64,000 nucleotides of DNA from Hymenolepis diminuta (lineage: Eukaryota; Platyhelminthes; Cestoda; Cyclophyllidea; Hymenolepididae): contig CAADRB010000031.1 of NCBI GenBank assembly GCA_900708905.1, positions 3,433,349 through 3,497,348 on the forward strand, given 5' to 3'. This document shows, piece after piece, positions 1 to 11,177 of the stretch. Below the pieces are notes generated by a model. It saw only the letters and a list, made by a program, of their open reading frames with translations, did no database searches and was not told the origin of the DNA. A program made the translations under genes and the position numbers. The first letter of the stretch is position 1, and each line of letters starts with the position of its first letter.

Positions 1-1124
1 CTGTTACTGCGTTTATCTTCACTAAACTCCACTTATTTGATTCACACTATTTTAAAACTTATTTTGAGATTAATTAATTTATCTACTGAGCCTGCAGAAG
101 AATGTTAAATCAATCAACTCAATTTGTTTAATGCTAAGTGAAGGTATTGAATCATATTAACGACACTAATTTTGATCGATTAAAAGGATTCGTTAGAATT
201 TCGAGACAATTCTTGGTACTGAATTCAAATCTATGTATAAATCCTTCACTACACGATCAGAAAAGTATGGTGCTATAGACAACGGATTTCAATTAACACC
301 TTGCGATTGGACAATCGATATGATCTCGACTACGGTATCTACAGACGGTCTGGCTCTGTGTGTGCGTGTTTGCTCATAAATACCTATGGAAACGCTTACT
401 ATTACGCAGGACATCGATTACGGGGCAGGAATGACGTCAGACTTAGAATCGCTTTGCATGTAAACCCTTGTTTATTTATTAAAAAATTAGGTTGGCTTTG
501 CGGCCATCTACACACTGATCTAGAAATATGGGTGACTTGATTTATTCCATCAATTATTTCTAGGTGTTTCAAGTTCACGTTGTAATTTATGTGAATAATC
601 ATAATTTTTTCAGGATAAAAATATGGGAACTTTGGCTCCACTAAAATTATCACTTCCTTAGGCATCATTTTATCCTACAATTCTTCTGTTTGTTATGGGA
701 GTATAGGTTATCAGTAGAAGAGTACATAGAACTAATACTTTAATCACTTTATTTCCTTTTGTGTCATATCCATTTAACATTTACAAATAACTGAAAAACA
801 CTATTTCACGGATTTGGTATGGGATATAATTTCAAATTATTGGAATCTTAAGTTAAAACCATTCCGGGTTTCATAGAAACAGACAGTGCATATATTAATT
901 TATATATCTTTGTTATAAATAGCTTTTAGACCGAAATCAAAAACATCAAATGATGACAAAGCCTAATAATAAATTAAACGACAATATTTATATTATTTTG
1001 CACTTAATTGGATGATTATTAGGTGCGCCATCGTGTCAAATACTTGTGTTAATATGACCCTGACCTTGATAGAGTGAGATATTTAGCAATTAAAGATTGG
1101 CCCAACTCTCCATTTTCATGTGCC
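1..1124. other. Intergenic DNA upstream of DPH6
   Basis: AT-rich sequence with only short, overlapping open frames on both strands (for example 301-540) that lack protein-like composition and splice context. I see no gene, repeat or clear core promoter. The DPH6 start codon is not preceded by an obvious splice acceptor. Confidence 0.6.
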
Positions 1125-4100
1125 ATGTTCAAGGCAGTGGCTCTCGTCAGCGGTGGGAAAGACAGTGTATTTTCCATCTTGGAATGCATCTCTCAGGGTC
1201 ATGAGGTAGTTGCTCTTGTTAATATGCAGCCCCCTGAAGCAAAAAATGAGTAAGACTTTGTCTTTTATAATTGATTTCAGGTCTAAAGAAATTGACAGCT
1301 ATATGTACCAGTCCGTCGGCGCCGAATGCGTCAAATATTTGGCTGATGCCCTAAATCTTCCTCTTTATCAGGCTAAAATTGAGCGAACTGCTCGATGTCG
1401 TTCCATGAAATATGAGGTTTGTGCTGAAGATGAAGTTGAAGATCTATATGATTTACTCTACACTGTAAAGGAGAAACATTCTGAAGCAAATGCTATAACT
1501 TCTGGCGCAATTCTATCAAATTATCAGCGGGAACGAGTTGAGAACATCTGTCAGAGACTCTCATGGAACTCATTGGCATATCTCTGGCGCCAGAACCAAA
1601 AAGAACTCTTGTTAGATATGATAGCTGCCGGTGTCTTGGCACAAATAGTCAAGGTAAGGTGTTCTCGTTCTTATGTTTATATTAGATTGCATCTTACGGT
1701 CTTGATGTTAAACGTGATTTGGGTTCATGGATCTCAGACTTCATGCCACGAGCGTTTCAATTGGCTGACGACCGCGAATGTTTATTGAATCCCTGTGGAG
1801 AAGGAGGTGAATACGAAACGTTCACTTTTGACTGTCCCATTTTCCACAAACGAATTGTTGCCTCTGAACCACCTAGAGTAGTCATCCATTCCAGCGACCC
1901 ATTCTCTACCGTTGCTTATCTTCATTACTCTGGCTTACGTTTGGAAGTATGGAAATAATAGTCTTTTACTATCACTCTTCTTTTATCAAGGACAAAAATG
2001 GTATTCTCAAATCAAAGGAAGATCTCCTCAATATTGAAAGACCTATCTTTGTTGGTGGGAATCTCGAAATTAGGCGCCCCTTTATTAGCAATGAGAAAAG
2101 ATGTGAGAAATTACCTGTGTCTGTTGGGGAAGAAATTTTCAGAGATATTTCAGCAACTCCAAATGGTGAATTAGAAGCATCTGATATTTCCATGCTTCTC
2201 GGCACCTTTGTATTAATAGGCAACTCTATTGGACAAGAATATGAGTCTGTCCACGAAACAATTCTTCATGCATTTTCCAGCATGAAAACGACCATAAGTA
2301 GGGAATCTTCTAATTGTTATTCTCATTCTAGCATGTAAAAATTCGAGTGTTGATGACGTTCTTCACTGCATTATGACAATAAATCTTAAAATTTCGGATG
2401 AAAGTATTCGCGAAACAGTGAAATATGGATTTAAAAATCTCTTTATTACGAGGCTAAATTCTCTTCCAAGTTTCTTTTGTGTATCTTCATCGTTGACTCA
2501 AGATACCCTTGCGTTATTCAGGGATTACGATGCATATACTGAGGTGGGTTTATTTTTCCATCTTTAATTTAATTTTTGATTAATTTTGACAAAATGACAA
2601 AAAGATAACTCATGATTAGCCCTTCCTACCGCTAAATGGGATGTCCACAGTATTGAGGCATTAACTGTAATATTTGAATGCATCAGCCCCAACCACTCAG
2701 TACGGCTAAATCCCCAGCTCCAATCTGTCCAAAGTCTGGAGAAGGGAAGGTAACTGAATACGTCTTATTAGGTCATCACAGAAACGGACTATATTTTGGT
2801 GGTCTATCTTACATTCTTTTTAATATGCAGCACAGTTACTTAGGGAAGTTTTTTCCAGCCACCCCGTGTCCTAAATTTAAGACAGAATTCGGGAAAATGC
2901 AGTAAATATGAATGACAGCTCATTTTTCTAGCATCCATTGCAGAAAGCGTGGTCTAATTTGAAGAAACATCATATAGATAAGGTAAGCAATATAAAATGG
3001 CATAAATATAGCAATAAGGACCGGGAAGTATAGAGAGTACAATGGATGAGAGAATGCGTCCATCTTCTACCACGAGCGATTGTTTATAGTTAATCTCACT
3101 CCTCTCTTAATAATCTCCGGTTTTGATAGGTTGCTACGCCCAAGGCGGTTGCAGTTATGCGAAAGACGTCATAATTCTTAATTAGGATCTTATGGTTTCA
3201 TTGTAGACAAAACAACTCTTACTAAGGTAATCAAAGGAGTGATTGATTGTTTTGAAGAATTAGGACAGTTTTGACACTGCGTAATAAGTATAGACAATTA
3301 TGTAAGTATTTCAGTGATTATTGCATTCTTGTTTATTACGAACTTAATCACAAGTTGTCCCAAGCTTTGCTATATATGCTAACATCGATATCATCCTATG
3401 CTTAATCAGTTTAATGCGATGACCCATCTGCGTGCGGTTATATTTATTCTAACACATGAAATCTTACAATACCATCACATGTTAATATTTATCCAATTAT
3501 GTATAGTTACGTTCCTATATTTGCTATTGGACACACTCACCTTATTGAGCATAGTGACTTCAATCCATTCACTATATAAAGAACCGCATGATGTGCATGA
3601 GTGTTCGTGTGCCTGTCCGTATGTGTGCCCCGCTTTTTAATACCTTTGGACGTTGCCCTTATTTCGTTCCTGTGTGTTTTCTTATTCAATACCTTTTGTT
3701 ATACGACAGTTCTTGTAAAAATATACAACTTTTATTAGTTCAATTTAAATAGGATTCTCAACAGAAATGTAGTGCTATTTTGTGTATTTTAGTCATTTTC
3801 CCGTTTCATAACAGTTAATTCAGAGAATTTCGATAATGCATTTTTCTTCCATCATAATGAAAATTTTGTAACATCGCTAGACACAACCCAAAAATTTCCA
3901 TTTTAGTGGATTTTAATGAGTAGGGATGGTCTTCTTGAATTGATTGTAAGATGTCACAGGAACTTCTTTGAATAGAAAATCTAAGGGTTTTACACAAGCA
4001 CCCACATAAGGATAATACTTGTATGCAAGAAATGCAAAACAATGTTTTTCATTATTTCTTAAAAACACTTTTTACGCCTTCATTTTGAATAAGCGTTAAA

Positions 4101-7100
4101 GTAAACATTAGAATGAGTAAAATCACTCCCCGAAACGTTTTTCATCATCAAAGCGCATCACATTTTCTTCTGCTTTCATCCATCAGTATCCATTTTAATC
4201 AGTCTCGACCTTATAGAATGCTCACATTTTATTAATTAGACTTTCGTTTTATTTATAAGCGTTAGTATACATTATGCTATTTGGACAATCAAAAGCATAA
4301 TTTGGGGAAGGAGCAGAGAGATTCAGTCCAGAAGAAATTATTAGCTGGAAGTCCTTATTTATCGTTGTGCCTGAGGAACAATAATCCCATCTACTGTGTA
4401 AGAACATTACTTTCTTTTCTGTCAACATTTGCACACATTTGGCAGCTTCACACCATTTTTGCCCGAATTCCATCGAGTTGTGGATTACGCTTTTGGGGAC
4501 AGGAGTTGACATTGTTGATTGATATCTAATGACTTAAAAGAAGCTTTAGTGTATGAAAATGACGAAGATTTTTAATGTCAGCCCAAAGGCGAAACCTTTG
4601 ATGCCTGACCTCGAGATTTCCCAGAGAAATCTGATAAGCGAGCTCTGCGAGAGCATAATACTAGCATTGATTTTCTTGCAATATTTAGGACAGCCATAAG
4701 TCTGTTGTTATTGGACGCTCTTACTAATATGGTGGAAAATCTTAAGTAGTAGAGGATTACTTCTAGTAAGATATTGATAAGCCCTCCGTTTAATTTGATC
4801 GATAACGTTATTATTTAGGTTGCTAAGGGTACTCAGGTCGTCGTTTCAATCGCCTGCATTCTCGCTTCACCAGAGACTAGATCCACGGCGAATGTGGAAA
4901 CAATGCGAGTGCGTTCCTTTTCTCACTGGGCGCCAGCTATTCCCCTTACGCACTATCACAGTCAGGCTGTGAAGTACGCTTCCCAGGATTGTTTCTTCTC
5001 TGGTGTCATCGGTGTAATGCCAGAGACAGGCGAATTTCCATCCATGTCCGAGGTGGTGTCAGGTGGCTTGCCACTTCATGTTGAACAACAGTGCTGGCTT
5101 GCTCTACGACATGCTCACAGGCTTATTATGGTGTGTTTTATTTTCTTTGTGTAATGTTATTTCTACTTATAAAATATAAGCAGTACCTATTTATTTTTGA
5201 TTCGGGATAAATCGCGTCTATTCGTCCTTCCGTTATCTCCATGCACATCACGATTTTTTATTTTTTTATTGAAAAAATCAAATTATGGAACCTTACGAAT
5301 TTTCGTATAAGTTTGCCAGTCATGAAAATGTTAGAAGCAATCTCCACTTAAATATATTTGACTACAGGAATTTTTTAGACATTTCATAGTTGCTTACATC
5401 CTGATTTTATTATTTGGTAAATGAGTCTGTCTGTTGAGTTTGTTATAGATGATTTTTGAGATCATTACAGTGTTAATCACTCTTTGATTCCAGTGTTTGA
5501 AGTAGGATTTTTGTTCAAACAAGCTCGGAGTAGTCTTATGCATTATTTTACCAAACAGTTGTTTAGCATCTGTGTCGTAAATCCAAGCTAAAAGTCCTGA
5601 AATATTCTCAGAATAGCAGAGAAGGAAATGGAGAAGGCAATAAAAGGTTCCAGAACATTATATCGCATTCCGTTCAAGTTATGTCCCGTACGAAGTCATT
5701 CATTAGTTCGAACGAACAATTTAATGAAGAGGTGTTATTTTAATATTAGAGGGAAAAACAGCAAAATATAATGTTAACTTCGTCAAGAGAAAGTACTTAA
5801 CAATTTTCACAATTTCATTTTCTCTTGGATACCTCTCCTTTTAAGTCGCTTAAAGTTCGTCCAGAATTCCCTTCCGGCGACCTGTTCCTTGTTCGAAGTT
5901 GTATTTCGATGACTGATTTAGCTTGTCTGCTTCTGGTTCTCTTTTACATTTCCATTGGAGATTCTCTGAAAGACATTCGAAATGTGATAGTTTTCAGCAA
6001 GATTTCATGTTACGACCATCCTCTTTTCACGAAAACCGTAAGACAAAGGAGTCTGGCAATTATGGGATTGCGCTGTTGTGATGGTCTGTTTATCAATATC
6101 TTCTTATCTCTCAGACATTTGAGAAAAGTCGATGATATTAAGCATCCAAGCAGGAAATTTCTCGTTTTCTTAACCTTCTATTTGTGGTTGGTGTTCTAGT
6201 AAGCGATGTATAGATTTCTTTTTAGGACCGATCATTCAAATCAAATCCTCTTTTTGACCAAATACCTGCTTCGCATTAGCTTTGAACTATCTCATCCGGT
6301 ACTTTGTGTAAGAAGCTTTAGATTTTCTCAACAGAAGTTTGGTATTTGTATCAATTTTACTTTGAGCACTGGTACAGAGGTTAAGCCTACTCTTCTGTAG
6401 TTATGCGACAAGGTTTCCCTGAGCGATCTTTTCTGCCAGTTTTGAAATTCATGTCTTTTGCCGTATAACCTATCTTCATCCATTGACTAATGTCCTACAA
6501 GACCCTCAAATGGTTATTATCCAGTTTATGATTAAATAATTCGTCGGATATTACTGGAAAGCATTTTAATAACTTACTATTCATATTTCGCCATTCAACA
6601 TTAGTTCGAGTTACCAGTTTAGTGAGAACTTTATTCGTTTTTTTCTCGAATCATTAATGTAAGTCAATTGATTCTCATAAATATTCTACTCAAAACATCT
6701 CAATAACTTATTAAAATGTAACCGATTCTTTAATTACCATAAACTTTAGGCATAGTTATATTTAGCGGTTTAACACGGGAATAAAAGAAGTTCAGATTGG
6801 GGTTTGTTTAGAAGGTCTTGTATACTATCCGATTCTCACGGGACCACTGTGCATTGAACTAATCGTTCTCTGACCGGATGAGTTGCCTCTAGGCCAGTTG
6901 CCTTGAATGAAGGGTGGAAAGTTCTGGCCGGGGCATCCATTTGGGTTCAGGCAAGGTCCACAGTTACCTCGTATTGGGTTGCAGTTGAAGTTTCTAGAAG
7001 AGAAACAAAACGCGAAGTAGGGAATTAAATGTTTTCTTCCCATTTTAAGTGGTCTCGAACGTTTGCAGTTAGTTCGCCGGATGATTTACAAAGTAAAGAG

Positions 7101-9078
7101 AATTAGAAATGTGATTTAACAGATCGACATGGTTAACAATCGAATATGATAAAACTGTGTTTTTCGAAATGCTTAGTGCCTCTCTACATCGATTTTCTTT
7201 ATTCCTCGGATTGTAAAGTCTAGTCATACTTCATTAATTAATGCACTAGACCTACTACTTTATATTGACTGCTTACATAAGACCACTAGATTTCTTACAG
7301 TAATCTTAAATGGTCATTTTCATTAAAGATAAGACTGGCTCACCCTTGAGAGGGATTTCCCTGACTAACATTGTGGAAGGCCTGACCAAAAGCACTGAAG
7401 ATATTGCCGATGTTTCCACCTCGTTGGCACATCGTTTATCTGGTTTTATTCTATTCTTGCACTCTCTCCTTCTGCTCTTGGGTATTTATAGTAAATATTA
7501 TGCGTTCTGCTACCCAGGTCACTACGCTACACGTTTTGAAGTCTTCTGCGTACATGCTTCGTGAGGAAATGACGCAGATGACTGCTTTTTCGTTCTTTTA
7601 AGGGAACGAAATCGACGTTTTTGTTACTGCGTAGTTGTCTAAGGTGATTATATCATTTTCTCTTTAGTTTGAAAAGATTTTGTTTTTTAGTCAGAATGAG
7701 AGTTATAGGGATTTCATTTATTTGCTGAAAATCAAATGCTTTGATTTGGGCTTGAATGAAATTAAAATAGATTGAACGTAATTTTATTATTCAGCTTTTT
7801 TCAATGGAATTAGTTTGTTCACCCGAAGCGTCCAGCATTTTCTAATTTTGCTATGTATCTTTCAATTTTAGTGGTGAACTTTGTTGAGGGAAAAACAGTT
7901 GAATAATTTCAATTACATTTATCGAAACTGGATGTTTATCAGTTGAACGGAAACATGTGGATAAAGGATCGAACTTATGGGCTCTATGAGACAGAACATT
8001 TGGCTTATAGAATCAAGTGCAGTGCCGTAGAAAGCAAGATTCATGTCTTGAGTACTAGACGTTCCTGGTATCCTCACTGCTTTATTACTGACTAATCAGA
8101 TGACAACAAACTAATTAGTAATACAAAAGGGAATTCCTTCTTAACAAAATGAGTAATGAGCATTTGTCTAGGTTAGAGGTAATCTATCTTCTTCCTCCGA
8201 GTCTAGACAGGTCTCTAGAATCAGGGCGATCACTGGGTACAACACGTATAGGCAATAAGGACTATTTTTTCCTAAGATATTTTACGGGGAAAAATAATTC
8301 ATGAAAAAACTCCTCTCCATTATTGTTCTCCCATGGGATAGTTAATATTATCTTGTCTATTTCTTTTCTTCGAAGGCACAGTTTATTTGAAGAGCTTTAG
8401 TTTATTTTAACTGACAAATTTCATAATTGGTGTAGTTTAAATACGTTAGTGTTAATTATTCATAAAACTGTCCAAGTCCGTTAAAGATAGTGTTAATGAC
8501 ACCTAACTTGGGTAGAGAGAAAGTATCTTGTTGACCATAATTAAATGAGGTTGGTTAGCCATTCACCTCACTGAATGTACACAGATTAGCATCAAATTCA
8601 CGACATCCGATGATCTTAGTATTTTTTCGCTATTCTTTTTTTATCATTTTAGGCGATGGAACGGTGTGGTTGGCTGTGCCTTGCGTACGCAGTTGTCTAC
8701 GCTACAAGCATGGAAACTCTACAACGTGCTAAGGAGCAGTTCCACAACACTGTCTGCAAAGCTTTATCAGAATGGAAGAAAGCTGAGCAATGTTTTTGCC
8801 ACACTCGAATGGTTTGGGTTGTAGCCATTAACTTACCTGATGGAGCAGCTGTGCAATGGCAGTTTGCCACTTCCAAACGTATTTGTAGCCAAGATGACTA
8901 TCGATCGGTCGTGTTGGGTAAGGAGGCTTCTTCGAAATTGGATGTGGGATGTAATCATCTCTTTCTTGTGAAAACGGATGTTTTTCCGCCACTTGATACT
9001 GAAGGGATGATTATTCCTGTGGAGCGGTTTTTGGAAGAAAATATGGAACTTGCGTGTGTAAATTTGTGCTGTGAATAA
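1125..9078 (+). CDS. DPH6: Diphthine-ammonia ligase, long form (ATPase plus two RidA-like domains)
   Basis: Catalyses the last step of diphthamide synthesis on translation elongation factor 2: ATP-dependent amidation of diphthine in the cytosol. Exons that join in phase: 1125-1249, 1281-1653, 1686-1946, 1991-2297, 2332-2480, 4819-5130, 8653-9078, giving about 650 residues. The N-terminal ATP-pyrophosphatase domain has the PP-loop SGGKDS at residues 9-14 and the family signature CGEGGEYET at about 203-211. From about residue 340 come two RidA/YjgF-like domains; SHWAP at about 440-444 marks the start of the second. This matches the long yeast-type enzyme rather than the short vertebrate form. 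The boundary of exon 5 is the weakest point: it could end at 2480 (phase 0, joins well to 4819) or at 2543 with an extra exon near 2658-2749. The first four introns are 31-44 bases; the last two are 2.3 and 3.5 kb. A small antisense gene sits in the last intron. Family identity is firm; exon 5 is inferred. Confidence 0.88.
6825..7432 (-). CDS. Nested antisense small gene, 85-residue Gly/Asn/Pro/Cys-rich protein
   Basis: Two exons on the minus strand inside the last DPH6 intron: 7432-7344 and 6993-6825, separated by a 350-base intron with donor GTGAGC and a strong pyrimidine-rich acceptor (TCTCTTCTAG). The first exon ends with two bases of a codon and the second supplies the third (Gly), so the frame is continuous: 89 + 169 bases = 86 codons including the stop. 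The start ATG at 7432 has an in-frame TAA two codons upstream. The protein begins MCQRGGNIGNIFSAFG and then becomes rich in Gly, Asn, Pro and Gln, with four closely spaced Cys in the second exon (CNPIRGNCGPCLNPNGCPG). The ATG-initiated model has no signal peptide. A further 5' exon near 9515-9703 is conceivable but its junction would need a weak acceptor. I do not recognise the family. The support is splice-site quality, phase and composition, not homology. Confidence 0.5.
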
Positions 9079-11177
9079 TGATTGTGAAATAGCCTTCAAT
9101 ATTTACATTAGCAACAAAGAGGATTTCTACGTAGGAAAGAATGATTTAATATAGTTTTTGAAGTACTGAATAGCAGCTAAAGCCATCTGCTTGCTTCTTT
9201 AAAATTTCTTGTCATACGGTAATACGCATCAGTTTATTGAAACACGCCAATTTTCGGGTTTCCTTTTGTAAGAAAAATTCTGATGGTCGCCACACGGGCT
9301 AGGCGTTATCAGTTTAAGTAGCTTTCGTTGTCAGGTAGAAGAGAATGTGGATTTGATGATGATAAAGACCATTACTGTTGGGTATTCCAGCCACTCTGTC
9401 TTTATTTACAAAGAACGGGGTTTATGAAGAGATAAAGAGCAGTAGCTTACAAAGTTCCCTCTATTTTACAGAGTAGTTATTATTTTAAAGATTCACCAAA
9501 AATAAGATAGGATGTCAATTGACGGAACCGTGAGCTCTCGCTAAGATCATTCCACCACAGGCGGTTCCGAATGCGAATACAGATATCAAACAGCAGCCAA
9601 TCATAAATAGGGACATTGACGCTAGGATATGACTGACGTCGCGTGAAAAAATTCCGTATATAAACTTAATATTTCTCCAAACAAATAGGAGCGGCTTTTC
9701 CAATCACCTAAATGTTTAGTCACGTTAACAACTTGACTTATTTCTTGTAAATGGCCCCGGTTCAGATGATATTATATTCCATCACACCAATTGTTTTTTT
9801 GCGGATTTGTTAGATGTAGAGGAAAAAGGAGACAAATGACTTAATGCTGTTGGAGCATTAGGGATGGGTAACACAGAAAGGTTACAACGAATGCTGAAGT
9901 GCAGTCTATGTGTAATAGTTGGAGATAATTTTGAAAAAAAACACACTTGGAAATATATATTGGGGCCCAGTAGGATTCATGCGGTAAAACTGAAGTTATC
10001 AAAGAATTAAACAGAGAAATATTTTGGCCTGAGCATTTAATAAGACGCTGACATGTCCATGTCGATATGGATAATAATATCATCTTGGACTCTCTTCCAA
10101 TTTTCTTTAATTTCGCCGTCCGACCGTTTGAGATCCACTTTAGGGAACAAAATTTATTTGCAAACTTCCACCAGATAAGAGTTGTATCTACTTAGCAACG
10201 GGAATTCGGTTGATCACATTGGAATTTTTTATTACACCTTCATTTGTCAACATCTAAACTATTAGGAGCTATAGATTACATCTGGAAAAAAACAAATTTA
10301 GCTCAATTTTTCACTTCGGTGAATAGTAATGAAGTTCGATGATCGTATCATATCACCAAACAAAAGAACTATCTACAAGATTAAAATAATAAATTGGAAT
10401 TGGAATTTACTCGTCGTATTTGTAAATAATGAAAAATAAAACGAATGGGCATGTAAAATTGTTATTTCAATTTCTTTTCTATGAAAATATACAATTTTAT
10501 CCAACATAACCCCGAATAACTTCATTTTGTAATCCAAATCAAATGATTTACTTAATGATATTGAAAATTCGCATTTCTTTGGTTTTTAAAGTATCTTCTC
10601 TTTCCCTTTCAGCACCAAACTGAAGAGACGACCGTACATAACTTGGAGATAAGGTAATTTTGTACTGCGACGGTCAATCGTATGTGAAGTACGCTAAAGG
10701 AGCAGAAGAGATACATTTAAAACCAATGTATCTGAACACAATAAAATTTATTTGTCATGAATGACAAGGTATGCGAACATTGCATTTTCAAAGCGCGGTA
10801 GAGATAAATTAATTGAAATAATTAAATGCAAAAGAGGCACTCATTTCGGCTGCTTGTAAAGATATAAAAATATGAGCGAATCTACAGTGATATAGAATTT
10901 TATGAATCGATCGTAGTTGCTTATGGAACCTTCACTTTAGTTTTACTTAGCCGCATATAAGACCAAACTTTCAAGATTGTTAGGATTTTCTGTCTCGTTT
11001 CGGAGGTATTTGATCAATTTTCATTCTATTTGAAAGTATTTTTTTCATATTTATTTCCAAACGAAAACAATTATTTTTTATTTGCCTATAGGTAAAGCAA
11101 TATAATTATCTGGTGTTTCGAGCAATAATTAAAAGTCTTATTCATATCTCCATTATTTATTATGTTTAGATTCTACT
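9079..11177. other. Intergenic DNA between DPH6 and MTERF3
   Basis: Mostly AT-rich with no protein-like + strand frame. One exon-like piece stands out: at about 10613-10653 a good acceptor (TTCCCTTTCAG) is followed by about 41 bases and a GTAATT donor. It has no supporting protein and could be a 5' untranslated exon of MTERF3. An acceptor at 11168-11169, immediately before the MTERF3 start, fits either a 5' UTR intron or a trans-splice site. AATAAA occurs near 10740. Confidence 0.4.
9515..9703 (-). other. Antisense open frame with one hydrophobic segment; possible 5' exon
   Basis: A 62-codon open frame on the minus strand ending at 9515. Its second half has a hydrophobic, Cys/Gly-containing stretch (SLFMIGCCLISVFAFGTACG) that could be a membrane or signal-anchor segment. 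It lies about 2 kb upstream of the nested antisense gene at 6825-7432. A donor after the codons for ARAH would leave one base, which matches an internal acceptor of the downstream exon in phase, but that acceptor lacks a pyrimidine tract. It could equally be a chance frame. Confidence 0.2.

Noticed and set aside
5825..6400. Extra DPH6 exon or separate gene
   Set aside because: The frames are Phe/Leu/Ser-rich from T-rich DNA, lack RidA-like sequence, and the flanking DPH6 exons already join in phase.
7310..7564. Plus-strand frame of 84 codons in the last DPH6 intron
   Set aside because: It is the shadow of the better-supported antisense exon at 7344-7432.
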